This document shows, piece by piece, positions 5,348 to 13,199 of a stretch of DNA of 15,627 bases. The stretch lies in NCBI GenBank assembly GCA_003151895.1, contig PLYX01000212.1, forward strand, positions 1 to 15,627, in the 5' to 3' direction. The DNA comes from Solirubrobacterales bacterium. Its GTDB lineage: Bacteria > Actinomycetota > Thermoleophilia > Solirubrobacterales > Solirubrobacteraceae. How positions within the stretch are numbered: position 1 is the stretch's first letter; every line of letters begins with the position of its first letter. Position numbers and translations under genes: made by a program. Under the pieces are notes generated by a model. That model was not told where the DNA came from, did no database searches, and saw only the letters and a program-made list of their open reading frames with translations.

Positions 5348-7786
5348 GTGCGCTCTCCGATCGCATTCGTCTACGGCAACTGCGTCTTCGGGGCGAGCCT
5401 CAGCGACGCATGGGCCGCCTTCGCGGTGTCGAGCGCGTCGTACGAGTGGCTCTCCGAGGAGGGCAAGCGCGCTCGCCTGCTCGCCCTGCTCGGCGCCCTT
5501 GACGCGATCGAAGCGGACGTCCAGATCCTGCGCGTCTCCCAGCGCTGGGACTTGCGCAGGTACCTGGGGGAACTGGGTGAGGCGACTCGCGGGCCCCACG
5601 TGCGTGCGAGCGGTCGCTATGCCCATGAGCACGCGAGTCACCTTGCGCAAGCGGGGGCGGCACAACCGTCGGTGTTCCTGCTTGTCAGCCTGCGCGACCC
5701 CGAGCGCGACGTCGCCTCCTATGTGTCGCGGGCGGCCGAGCGCCATCCGCGCGAGTGGTTGCAGTCCCTTCGGAGGGCCCTCTCCGCACGCGACGGACGC
5801 CTGTTGAGAGCGTCCGAGCTCGAGCGCGCTCGCGTGCGCGCAGACCAGGCCCACGCGCGCCTGGAGGACTTCCTGCCGGTTCGTCCCGCCCGGGGAGCCG
5901 AGCTGCAGTGGCTGATCCGCCGTGCGTTCTGTCGCGGGCTCGGCGAGCCGCTGATCGACGGGTTGCACGAGCCGCGAGCGCTCGTGTTCGAACGCAACGG
6001 CGAGGCTGTGCTGGCTCCGCTGGAGGGTGACGTCACGCGCTGGATGGACGGCTACGTCGAACATCGCGGCCGCTCGCTGCGGGTCGAGTCCGAGCTGGGC
6101 GTGAGCTGGCAGGCGCAGCTCGTGCTGGGGGCGCTGCCGGAGCAGGCATCCTTCCCGGGGGCGCGCGTCGAGTTGATGTTCGCACCCGTGGAAAGCCTGC
6201 CGTTCGGGGTCGATCTGTCGCTGAACGCGCGCTTTCTGCCCAACGAGCTTGCCCTGCGAATCGCGCGGCGCCGGGTTCAGGATGCCGATCAGATCGTGCG
6301 AGCCGAGTCTGACGGCGACCAGGGGGTCTCCGATCTCGGCTATCAGCGCACCCAGGAAGCCCGCGATCTGCTGGCCTATCTGCAGGCTTCCAGCCGTCCT
6401 CCCCTGTTGAGGGCGACGCTCTCGATCGCGATCGGGGCCTGTAGCGAGGAGGAGCTCTCAGAGCGCGTGGAGGTGTGCCGGCGGGCGTATGGCGAGATCC
6501 GTTTGCATCGGCCGCTCGGCGATCAGCTGGAGCTGTTCCTGCAGCACCTCCCCGCCCAGCGCACGCGCGTGGTCGGCTACGACGACACGCTCACGCTCGA
6601 GCAGGTCGCGGCGATGATGCCGACCGCCACGCACGCGGTGGGCTCGCGCAGGGGCTACTACCTCGGCCACACCCTCTCGGGGTCGCGCCAGCCGGTTCGC
6701 TTCAACCTGCGCGAGGGCTCCGAAAGCGATCGGAACACGACGATCCTGAGCGTAGGGGCGCTCGGCTCGGGCAAGACCACGCTCGCCCAGAAGCTCAAGT
6801 ACGAGGGGTTCCTGCAGGGCGCCCGCGTGATCGACTGCGACCCGAAGGGCGACCATCGCTTCCACCTGCTCGAGGAGGTCGCGCCGCACGCCGAGACGAT
6901 CGCCCTGCGCCCGGACCCGGCGTTGCGCGGGATGCTCGATCCGTTGCGCGTCGCGCCCGAGCACCTGCGTCAGGACGCGACGGTCTCGTTTCTGTGCGAC
7001 CTCTTGCCCGGCCGGGCCGAGCCGGCCTGGGAGACGGCCGTGGTGGCGGGTGTCGATCGCGTGATCAGGCGCTCGCGCGAGCCGACCTGCCTGGAGGTCG
7101 TGCGGGCGCTGGCGGAGGGAGACGAGGTCGACGTTCAGGTGTCAAAGACGCTCGAGATCTACGCACGCTCGGGGCTCACCCAGCTCGGCTTCGCCGATCC
7201 AGCCGTGAAGCTGGCGCCGGTCGGCCACCGTCAGGTGACCTACCTGTCGATCCGCGACCTGCCGGGTCCCGAGCCGGGCACTCCGCGCTCGGAGTACACC
7301 CAGGCCGAGCGCGTCGGCCAGCAGATCGTGCGGCTGATCGCGATGTTCGCGATGCATCTCATGTCAAGCGAGCGCGAGCGCTTGAAGCTGTTCTCCTTCG
7401 ACGAGGGTTGGCGCCTGCTGGGAGACCCGGTCGGGCGCACGCTGCTCGCCTCGCTGCAGCGCATGGGGCGCTCGGAGCTGGCGGTGCCGATCATCTCCAC
7501 CCAGCTCGTCACCGACGCGCTCGTGGGGGAGCGTGAATCGCTTGAGAACCTGCTGGGGGCGACGTTCGTGTTCGGGATGCGCTCGGAGGCCGAGGCCGCT
7601 CGCGCGCTCACCCTGCTGGGGCTCGACCCCGAGGATCGTCGCGCGCGCGAGCGGCTGCTCGAATTCGAGGCCGGCCGCTGCCTGTTCCGCGACCACCGCG
7701 GGCGTGTCGAGGCGATCCAGGTCGAGGTGGTGGCGCCCGCGCTGTTGCGCGCCTTCTCGACGACCCCGGACACGAACGCGTCGTGA
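5348..7786 (+). CDS. VirB4/TcpF-family conjugation ATPase
   Basis: This 812-aa protein is the energising ATPase of a type IV secretion system. The N-terminal half is the poorly conserved VirB4 domain. The C-terminal half is a RecA-like motor with Walker A GALGSGKT at residues 470-477, followed by DCDPKGDHRFHL (the 'D..gE/KGD' block typical of VirB4). Walker B is LKLFSFDEGW with Asp685-Glu686, and a later PIISTQL block carries the sensor Gln. Length is normal for the family and all key residues are present. It starts at a GTG 3 bp after the TcpE-like stop and ends in a GTGA overlap with the VirB6-like gene. VirB4 proteins act at the cytoplasmic membrane with VirB8/VirB6-type partners, both encoded here. 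A TcpA/VirD4-type coupling protein is ruled out by the long N-terminal half and lack of N-terminal TM helices. Confidence 0.9.
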   Translation: MRSPIAFVYGNCVFGASLSDAWAAFAVSSASYEWLSEEGKRARLLALLGALDAIEADVQILRVSQRWDLRRYLGELGEATRGPHVRASGRYAHEHASHLAQAGAAQPSVFLLVSLRDPERDVASYVSRAAERHPREWLQSLRRALSARDGRLLRASELERARVRADQAHARLEDFLPVRPARGAELQWLIRRAFCRGLGEPLIDGLHEPRALVFERNGEAVLAPLEGDVTRWMDGYVEHRGRSLRVESELGVSWQAQLVLGALPEQASFPGARVELMFAPVESLPFGVDLSLNARFLPNELALRIARRRVQDADQIVRAESDGDQGVSDLGYQRTQEARDLLAYLQASSRPPLLRATLSIAIGACSEEELSERVEVCRRAYGEIRLHRPLGDQLELFLQHLPAQRTRVVGYDDTLTLEQVAAMMPTATHAVGSRRGYYLGHTLSGSRQPVRFNLREGSESDRNTTILSVGALGSGKTTLAQKLKYEGFLQGARVIDCDPKGDHRFHLLEEVAPHAETIALRPDPALRGMLDPLRVAPEHLRQDATVSFLCDLLPGRAEPAWETAVVAGVDRVIRRSREPTCLEVVRALAEGDEVDVQVSKTLEIYARSGLTQLGFADPAVKLAPVGHRQVTYLSIRDLPGPEPGTPRSEYTQAERVGQQIVRLIAMFAMHLMSSERERLKLFSFDEGWRLLGDPVGRTLLASLQRMGRSELAVPIISTQLVTDALVGERESLENLLGATFVFGMRSEAEAARALTLLGLDPEDRRARERLLEFEAGRCLFRDHRGRVEAIQVEVVAPALLRAFSTTPDTNAS

Positions 7787-10425
7787 GGAACGTCTGTGTG
7801 ACGTTGGCGGCCTGCTCGGGCTTGGCGGTGGGGGTATCGGCCTTGCCGGGTGGGCAGGCGCGGGGGGCGACGATCATCACCTACAACCCCGGCGCGCCCG
7901 CGTCGTCCTCCGCGCGCCATCGCACGGCGCCGTCGCCCCACCGTGCGCCGCACGCGCAAAGTGATGTGCCGGCGGCATCGCCCCATGGTGCGCCGCACGC
8001 ACCGAATGCGCCGAGCGGCCCGCCGGCGAAATCTCCGCAGGGTATGCCGCACGCGCCGAGCGGGCCGGTTCTCACACCAGGAGGAGGGTCGGCTGGTGAT
8101 GAAGCGTCGGCCTCGGCGCCATCCAGCGGAGGGGACCCGCTTACCGGCAACGGCTTGGACAGTCCCCTCTGCCGCCACCCGAGCGGCCTGTCGGCCGCAC
8201 AGCAGCGCAGCTGTGAAACCGACAACTTCGTGGCGGCGCCTGATCCCACGAACAATTACGCATTCGACGTGCACATCGACACCGGGATCGGCAAGTGGGG
8301 TAACGACATGTCGGCGACGGTAGAGAACTTTGCCCAGTTTGGATGGATGGCGCTGGTGTCGGCGACACACGGCCTGGTGGTGATGTTCGAGTGGTGCTAT
8401 TCACTTAATCTGCTGAGCGATTCCCTGTTGCGCCAGGTCACCGCTGCGCTGCGCAACGCTCGTTTGACGTTCACCGAACCGTGGTTGGTGATCGTATTGG
8501 CGATCGCGTCGATCCTCGCCGTATATCACGGCCTGGTTCGGCGCCAAGTCGCGGAAACCATGGGTCAGGTTCTTGCGATGCTGGCGATGATGGCCGGCGG
8601 CCTGTGGGTGATTGCCGACCCGACCGGCACCGTCGGGGCGGTCGAGCAGTGGGCCAATCAGGCAGGCCTCGGCACGATGGCAGCCGTTGCGAGCGGAACG
8701 CCCGGTCATGCCGAGCGCACATTGGCTGACACCATGCAGGTGATCTTCAGCAGCGTGGTGAGCACGCCCTGGTGCTATCTGGAGTTCGGCGACGTGGGGT
8801 GGTGTGAGAGTGAATCGCGGCTCGACGGTAGGCTGCAGAAGGCCGCGTTGGCAATTGCCGCCGACGAGGAGAAGAAGAGCGGATGCCGGAACATCTGTGG
8901 CGCCGGCGCCAGCCCCAAGGCTCGAATGCTTTCCGCGAGTGCAACGTTGCTGCATGAAGCGCATAGCAACGGCGAGCTGTTCCTCGCGCTGCCAGCCAAC
9001 GAACCGGAACGCAATTCGGTGACAAAGGAAGGGATGCTGCTCAACGTTCTGTGCGGCGACAACAAATCGGCGGATGAATGCAAGGACCCGACGGGGCCGC
9101 AGGCGGAATTCCGCTCTCAGAAGGGAACGGGGTCGCGCGTCATCGGACTATTCGCCATTTGGCTGGGCGGGTTGGGGATGCTGCTGTTGTTGGGCTACCT
9201 GGCTCTGCGGCTGATGGGCGCCGCGCTTGTTGGGCTCTTCTTCCTACTGCTGGCGCCCGCCGCGGTGCTCGCTCCCGCGCTTGGTGACGGCGGGCGATCG
9301 GCTTTTCGCGGTTGGGCTCTGAAGCTGATGGAGGCGGTGACAGCGAAGCTCACATATTCGTTTCTGTTGGGAGTGGTGCTGATGATGATGAGGTTGCTGC
9401 TGAGCCTGTCCATCCTGGGGTGGTGGGAGCAGTGGCTGCTGATCTCGACCTTCTGGTGGGGGGTGTTTCTGAAGCGTCACGAGACGCTCGGGTGGGCTCA
9501 GAGCGGTGGGCGCGGCCAGCCCGGACCCCGGTCGATCGCGCGCCGGGTGGGCGAGGCGCTCGAGACGCCGCGCGCGCTGCTGCGCCCGGTGCGTACGACG
9601 CGGGACAAGCTCAGGCGGCCTGCGCCGGACGTGAAACCGCGGTCCAAGTCGCGCTTGAAACCCCACACGAAAATTCCGCCGGCGCCGGAGCCGGAGAAGC
9701 AGTCCCCGGCTGGTGGGGGGACAGACGCTGAGGGACCGACGGGTGGTAAGGGTGGCGGGGACGGCGGGAGTGGCAAGGGTGGCGGGGGTAACAAGAGTGG
9801 CGGGGACGGCGGAACCGCGCGAGAGCGCAAGCGGGCGGGCGGTGGCGAGCGGGTCGGGCGCAAGCGTGGCCGCTACCGGAATAGCGGCTTGGCCGGTGAG
9901 CAAGCAGCCGTCCAGGCGGCGTTCGCGGGTGGTGGGGCCGGTCAGGCGGGGCAGGGCGGGCAGTTGGAGCGCGTGCGGCGCGAGCGTGAGAAGGCTCTCG
10001 CGAACGGCGATACGCGCAGGGCGGCGAAGCTGGGCGCTCGCGAACAGCGGATCGAAGGGACGCATGCGCGCCGCGAGACGCTTGCGCTGGCGATGGTCGA
10101 ACCCGAGCTCGAGGTGGGCGAGCTCGCGGTAAGCGCCGTGGCCGGCAGGCACGCCGGTAGGCAAGGCGCACAGAGTGGGCGCGTAGGGGGCGTTCATCCC
10201 GCGGGTGGCCACTCGCAGCCGGTGGGTCCCGCGGGCGAAGCCGCGCGCAGGGGACCGCAAGCGCCGCGATCGAGCCGGCAAGACCCCTCGACGGCCGGGA
10301 TTCGGCAGGCGGGCGAGCAAGGGGATGCGTCGGAGCGGGCTCGGCAGAGCTCGAGCGTGATGGACGACGCCCGTGAGGTCGCGGTGCGGCGCAAGCGTCA
10401 GCTTGGCTCCCGACCGCGGCAGTGA
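7783..10425 (+). CDS. VirB6/TcpH-like polytopic T4SS membrane protein with long Gly/Arg-rich tail
   Basis: This 880-aa protein starts at a GTG overlapping the VirB4 stop. Parts in order: signal-like segment (1-29); a Pro/Ala/His-rich region with an APHA motif repeated (about 51-96); three helices at about 187-205, 233-252 and 259-280; a large loop 281-448 with six cysteines (331, 341, 368, 372, 424, 433); clustered helices at about 449-500 and 522-563; and a 317-residue hydrophilic, Gly/Arg/Lys-rich tail with a glycine tract near 653-677. A polytopic core behind VirB4 and before a wall hydrolase matches TcpH/Orf15 of Tn916, the VirB6 analogue that lines the inner-membrane channel. The exported N-terminus and Cys-rich loop are not usual for the family. 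The sequence 8230-9480 is visibly less GC-biased than its surroundings. Confidence 0.72.
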   Translation: MRNVCVTLAACSGLAVGVSALPGGQARGATIITYNPGAPASSSARHRTAPSPHRAPHAQSDVPAASPHGAPHAPNAPSGPPAKSPQGMPHAPSGPVLTPGGGSAGDEASASAPSSGGDPLTGNGLDSPLCRHPSGLSAAQQRSCETDNFVAAPDPTNNYAFDVHIDTGIGKWGNDMSATVENFAQFGWMALVSATHGLVVMFEWCYSLNLLSDSLLRQVTAALRNARLTFTEPWLVIVLAIASILAVYHGLVRRQVAETMGQVLAMLAMMAGGLWVIADPTGTVGAVEQWANQAGLGTMAAVASGTPGHAERTLADTMQVIFSSVVSTPWCYLEFGDVGWCESESRLDGRLQKAALAIAADEEKKSGCRNICGAGASPKARMLSASATLLHEAHSNGELFLALPANEPERNSVTKEGMLLNVLCGDNKSADECKDPTGPQAEFRSQKGTGSRVIGLFAIWLGGLGMLLLLGYLALRLMGAALVGLFFLLLAPAAVLAPALGDGGRSAFRGWALKLMEAVTAKLTYSFLLGVVLMMMRLLLSLSILGWWEQWLLISTFWWGVFLKRHETLGWAQSGGRGQPGPRSIARRVGEALETPRALLRPVRTTRDKLRRPAPDVKPRSKSRLKPHTKIPPAPEPEKQSPAGGGTDAEGPTGGKGGGDGGSGKGGGGNKSGGDGGTARERKRAGGGERVGRKRGRYRNSGLAGEQAAVQAAFAGGGAGQAGQGGQLERVRREREKALANGDTRRAAKLGAREQRIEGTHARRETLALAMVEPELEVGELAVSAVAGRHAGRQGAQSGRVGGVHPAGGHSQPVGPAGEAARRGPQAPRSSRQDPSTAGIRQAGEQGDASERARQSSSVMDDAREVAVRRKRQLGSRPRQ
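7936..8070 (+). repeat. Degenerate repeat coding for APHA/MPHA motifs
   Basis: The string TGCCGCACGC or GCGCCGCACGC recurs at about 7945-7954, 7990-8000 and 8043-8054. It codes for the PHA motif in a Pro/Ala/Ser/His-rich low-complexity segment near the exported N-terminus of the VirB6-like protein. Confidence 0.55.
9741..9812 (+). repeat. Gly-rich low-complexity tract in VirB6-like tail
   Basis: Imperfect units of the type AAGGGTGGCGGGG and GGGGACGGCGG code for a run of Gly with Lys, Asp, Asn and Ser. The tract separates the membrane core side from a basic, predicted disordered C-terminus. Confidence 0.6.
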
Positions 10426-11633
10426 GCACCAGAACGCTCACGCGCCCCGGCGTCTCAGCAGGCCGGCTGGGGGCCAAGCTGGTGGGCGCGACGATCGTGG
10501 TGGCGGGTGCCGTGGGCCTGTTCTCGCTGATGGTCGTCGCGGCGCTCGCCGGGGTGGGCGGGGTATCGCTTGGCGGCGGCACCGACAGCTTCGGGGCCTC
10601 GGCACGCGCCGAGGCCGAAATACCAGCGCAGTACTTGAGCCTCTACCAGCAGGCGGCCCAGCGCTATGGCCTGGACTGGTCGATATTGGCCGGCATCGGC
10701 AAGGTGGAGTGCGATCACGGGCGCGATCCGGACCCGTCGTGTACGAAGGAGGGGGCGACGAACTCGGCCGGCGCGGGCGGGCCGGCGCAGTTCCTCGCAT
10801 CGACCTGGCGCCGGTATGGGGTGGACGGCAACGGCGATGGCGCGATCGATCGCTGGAACCCCGCGGATGCGATCTTCAGCATGGCCAACTACCTGCACGC
10901 GTCAGGCGCTCCAGGCGATTACAGGAAGGCGATCTTCGCGTACAACCATGCGGGCTGGTACGTGCAAGAGGTCGAGCATTGGGCGTCGCTCTACCGCGGC
11001 TCGTCCTCCTCGCCTTCTTCGTCCTCCTCGCCTTCTTCGCCCTCCTCGCCTTCTTCGCCCTCCTCGCCTTCTTCGCCCTCCTCGCCTTCTTCGCCCTCCT
11101 CGCCGGTGCCGTCAGAAGCGACGGCCACCGGCAGCACCGCGCCGGTCGAATTCATAGCCGGAGAACGCGCGGTGCTGTCACCGTCCGATGGCCACGTGGC
11201 GCTGATCCCAAGCGAAGCGCCCGGCGTGGCGCAGGCGATGGTGATGGCGGGCAACGAGCTGCAGGACCTGCCGTACGGTTCGGCGGGCCACCCCGACCCG
11301 CGCGGCGCGACAAGCGAGGACTGCTCGAGCACCCTCAATTACGTCCTCTACCGCTCGGGGGTGCGGCCGATCGATGAAATCGTGCGCGACAACCCGCTCG
11401 CGCAGAACTACGTCAACTGGGGCGATCCCGGGCCGGGGCGATGGGTGACGATCTACGCGACGACCGCGCCCACCGACCACGTGTTCGTCGTGATCGCCGG
11501 CCTGCGCCTGGACACGAGCCACCACGGCACCGACACCGGTCCCAACCGCGACGAAGACGGACCGCGCTGGCGCATCCTCGACCACATTCCCACGTGGGCG
11601 CACTGGTCGGTGAGGCATCCGCCGGGGTTGTAA
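10422..11633 (+). CDS. Bifunctional lytic transglycosylase / NlpC-P60-type cell-wall hydrolase
   Basis: This 403-aa peptidoglycan hydrolase opens the wall for the T4SS; it is the analogue of Orf14 of Tn916 and TcpG/TcpI-type enzymes. A membrane anchor lies at about 20-45. An SLT-like domain covers about 67-190, with catalytic Glu96 in GIGKVECDHG and the GPAQFLASTW motif of transglycosylases. An (SSP)n linker follows at about 194-228. The C-terminal domain is NlpC/P60-like, with Cys301 in DCSS (usually DCSG), His353 in DHVFVVIAG and a possible third residue His394. The Gly-to-Ser change after the active Cys is tolerated in some relatives. The start is a GTG inside the GTGA overlap with the VirB6-like stop, so it is the last gene of the coupled series. 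The RHPPGL end looks intact. Confidence 0.88.
   Translation: MSTRTLTRPGVSAGRLGAKLVGATIVVAGAVGLFSLMVVAALAGVGGVSLGGGTDSFGASARAEAEIPAQYLSLYQQAAQRYGLDWSILAGIGKVECDHGRDPDPSCTKEGATNSAGAGGPAQFLASTWRRYGVDGNGDGAIDRWNPADAIFSMANYLHASGAPGDYRKAIFAYNHAGWYVQEVEHWASLYRGSSSSPSSSSSPSSPSSPSSPSSPSSPSSPSSPSSPVPSEATATGSTAPVEFIAGERAVLSPSDGHVALIPSEAPGVAQAMVMAGNELQDLPYGSAGHPDPRGATSEDCSSTLNYVLYRSGVRPIDEIVRDNPLAQNYVNWGDPGPGRWVTIYATTAPTDHVFVVIAGLRLDTSHHGTDTGPNRDEDGPRWRILDHIPTWAHWSVRHPPGL
11005..11104 (+). repeat. 18-bp tandem repeat coding for the (SSP)n linker
   Basis: The unit CCTCCTCGCCTTCTTCGC is repeated five times (11005-11094, with one T/C change in the first copy), with a partial sixth copy to 11104. It codes for Ser-Ser-Pro triplets between the two catalytic domains of the hydrolase. 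The period is divisible by three, so slippage changes linker length without frameshift. Confidence 0.95.
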
Positions 11634-11709
11634 CCCGTGGGACTGCACCCCGTCAGGGCGACCGACCGCCACGAATGGACAGAACCCGATCTGCACTAAT
11701 GTGGCAACG
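11634..11709 (+). other. Gap between T4SS operon and oxidoreductase
   Basis: These 76 bases hold no convincing terminator: the best inverted repeat is 3-4 bp around CCCCGTCAGGG. There is no Shine-Dalgarno before the oxidoreductase start. The string CACTAAT at 11692-11698 could be a weak -10 element. No attachment-site-like repeat shared with 1600-1750 was found by eye. Confidence 0.4.
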
Positions 11710-12984
11710 ATGAGCGCGCGCGAGGTCGAGTTCCTGCTGATCGGGGGAGGCTTGGCGTCCGCCAACTGCGCGCGCTGGCTGCGCGAGTCGGGCGCCGAGG
11801 GCGAGATATTGCTCGTCGGCCGCGAGCCCGACCCGCCCTACAACCGTCCGGAGTGCTCGAAGGGGTACCTGCGCGGGCAGGAGACTCGCGAGCAGCCGCT
11901 GTTCCGCCCGAACGAGTGGTGGGGGGAGCAGAACGTCGAGTTGCTCACGCGCACGAGCGTCATGTCGCTCGACGCGCAGACGCGCACCGCCAAGCTCTCG
12001 AACAAGGAGGAGGTTCGCTTCGAGAAGGCGCTGCTCGCCACCGGCGCGAACGTGCGCCGCCTGAACGTGCCCGGGTGCGAGCTCGAGCAGATCCACTACC
12101 TGCGCACGCTCGGCAACGCCGACGCGATCCGCGAGGGCGTTGCCGACGCCGAGAACGTGGTGCTCATCGGTGGCTCCTACATCGGCTGCGAGGTGGCCGC
12201 CTCGCTGACCCTGATGGGCAAGAGGGCGATCATCGTGATGCAGGAGGACGTCACGCTGGAGCGTGGCTTCGGCACGCGCGCGGGCCGCTTCTTCCAGGAG
12301 ATGCTCGAATCGCACGGCATCGTCGTGCACGGCGCCGACGGACTTGAGCGCTTCGAGGGGGATACCCTGAAGGGCACACCCTCTGGGGCGCACGCAGGCG
12401 GGCGTGTGGGGAAGGTGGTTACCACGAATGGACTGCGCCTCCCGGCCGACGCGGTTGTGATCGGCGCGGGCGTCACTCCCGACGTCGGCCTCGCTCAGCG
12501 TGCGGGCCTTCAGATCGGGGAGCGTGGGGGAGTGGTGTGCTCATCGCGGCTTGAAACCTCGGCTCCCGGGGTGTTCGCGGCCGGCGACATCGCTGAGTAC
12601 GACTCGCCGCCACACGGCGGGCACGTGCGCATCGAGCACTGGGACGTGGCGTTCAACCACGGCAAGACCGCCGCGCTGAACATGCTCGGCGGCAACGTCC
12701 CCCACGAGGTCGTCCCCTACTTCTATTCGGTGCTCGGCGACTGGGGCGAGCTCGAGTACGTCGGCCCCGCCTATGAGTGGGACGAGGAGATCGTGCGCGG
12801 CTCCTACGACGACGGCAACTTCACCACCTGGTACCTGAAGGATGGGCGAGTCCTCGCAGCGCTCACGTTCGGACGCTCCGACGACCTCGACCACGCGCGG
12901 CGGCTGATCGTTAAGCGCCCAGTGCTCGACGAGAGCGATCGTGCCGCGCTCGGCGATCTCGGCGCCGACCTGACCACCATGTAG
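11710..12984 (+). CDS. FAD-dependent pyridine nucleotide-disulfide oxidoreductase (ferredoxin reductase/AIF-like)
   Basis: This 424-aa flavoenzyme passes electrons from NAD(P)H to a ferredoxin or other acceptor. The FAD-binding motif is IGGGLAS (residues 11-17), the linking motif is LLATGA near 108-113, the NAD(P)-binding motif is VLIGGSYIGCE near 151-161, and the second FAD motif is VFAAGDIAEYD with Asp293. The C-terminal dimer domain continues to the end. There is no CxxxxC redox disulfide, so it is not a glutathione or lipoamide reductase. The BphA4/rubredoxin reductase/AIF branch fits best. The ATG at 11710 is preferred; a GTG at 11701 is also in frame, and neither has a Shine-Dalgarno, so leaderless translation is possible. 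No ferredoxin or oxygenase gene lies nearby, so the partner is unknown. The neighbours do not suggest a T4SS or B12 role. Confidence 0.9.
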   Translation: MSAREVEFLLIGGGLASANCARWLRESGAEGEILLVGREPDPPYNRPECSKGYLRGQETREQPLFRPNEWWGEQNVELLTRTSVMSLDAQTRTAKLSNKEEVRFEKALLATGANVRRLNVPGCELEQIHYLRTLGNADAIREGVADAENVVLIGGSYIGCEVAASLTLMGKRAIIVMQEDVTLERGFGTRAGRFFQEMLESHGIVVHGADGLERFEGDTLKGTPSGAHAGGRVGKVVTTNGLRLPADAVVIGAGVTPDVGLAQRAGLQIGERGGVVCSSRLETSAPGVFAAGDIAEYDSPPHGGHVRIEHWDVAFNHGKTAALNMLGGNVPHEVVPYFYSVLGDWGELEYVGPAYEWDEEIVRGSYDDGNFTTWYLKDGRVLAALTFGRSDDLDHARRLIVKRPVLDESDRAALGDLGADLTTM

Positions 12985-13001
12985 GATATCTGTGTTCATA
13001 C

Positions 13002-13160
13002 GGTCGGTGGCGAAGGGAAGCCGGTGGGAATCCGGCGCGGACCCGCCACTGTGACCGGGGATGCCAGCCGCGGCGCGGAAGCGCAGCCACTGATCGGCCG
13101 CTCGGCGGATCGGGAAGGCGCGGAGGGTGGGCCCGGGAGCCAGGAGACCTGCCTCCGACC
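13002..13160 (+). ncRNA. Cobalamin (B12) riboswitch
   Basis: The hallmarks are in order. P1 is GGTCGG (13002-13007) pairing perfectly with CCGACC (13155-13160). Next come GGGAAGCCGGTG with AATCCGGC (P3-P4 region), the conserved core CGCCACTGTGA (13044-13054), a further GGGAAGG (about 13112-13118), and the canonical B12 box AGCCAGGAGACCTGCC at 13138-13153. This is an AdoCbl-type aptamer. It lies 40 nt before the start of a DUF4430 gene, so bound cobalamin is expected to turn off the transport operon below. Confidence 0.96.
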
Positions 13161-13172
13161 ACAAGCCCACAA

Positions 13173-13199
13173 GCCCTCGTGGAAAGGGGTGGCTCCATC
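13173..13199 (+). promoter_or_regulatory. Possible expression platform and ribosome binding site
   Basis: GGAAAGGGG (13181-13189) is the ribosome binding site 10 nt before ATG 13200. CCCT at 13174-13177 can pair with AGGG inside it. An alternative hairpin pairs AGCCCAC upstream with GTGGCT. Sequestering of the ribosome binding site (translational control) is therefore plausible. No U-tract terminator is seen. Confidence 0.4.

Noticed and set aside
4904..6064. 386-codon minus-strand open frame across the TcpE-like and VirB4 genes
   Set aside because: Long antisense frames are expected in GC-rich coding DNA. The plus strand carries the recognisable TcpE-like and VirB4 genes, and the antisense product shows no motif.
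6475..7536. 353-codon plus-strand frame inside VirB4
   Set aside because: A frame-shifted shadow of the VirB4 motor domain, Ala/Arg/Gly-rich, without a ribosome binding site.
7240..8370. 376-codon minus-strand frame opposite the VirB4 end
   Set aside because: Arg-rich shadow of the coding strand. It spans a plus-strand coupled junction and has no domain features.
11005..11104. CRISPR array
   Set aside because: Units are contiguous 18-bp coding repeats without spacers, inside an intact enzyme gene.
10991..11338. Minus-strand frame coding for a (GEE)n acidic repeat
   Set aside because: It is simply the antisense of the SSP-coding 18-bp repeat.
1674..11640. Integrative element boundaries (att repeats) around the T4SS block
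   Set aside because: I compared about 1600-1750 with 11634-11720 by eye. Only short GC-rich similarities were seen; there is no tRNA gene and no integrase.
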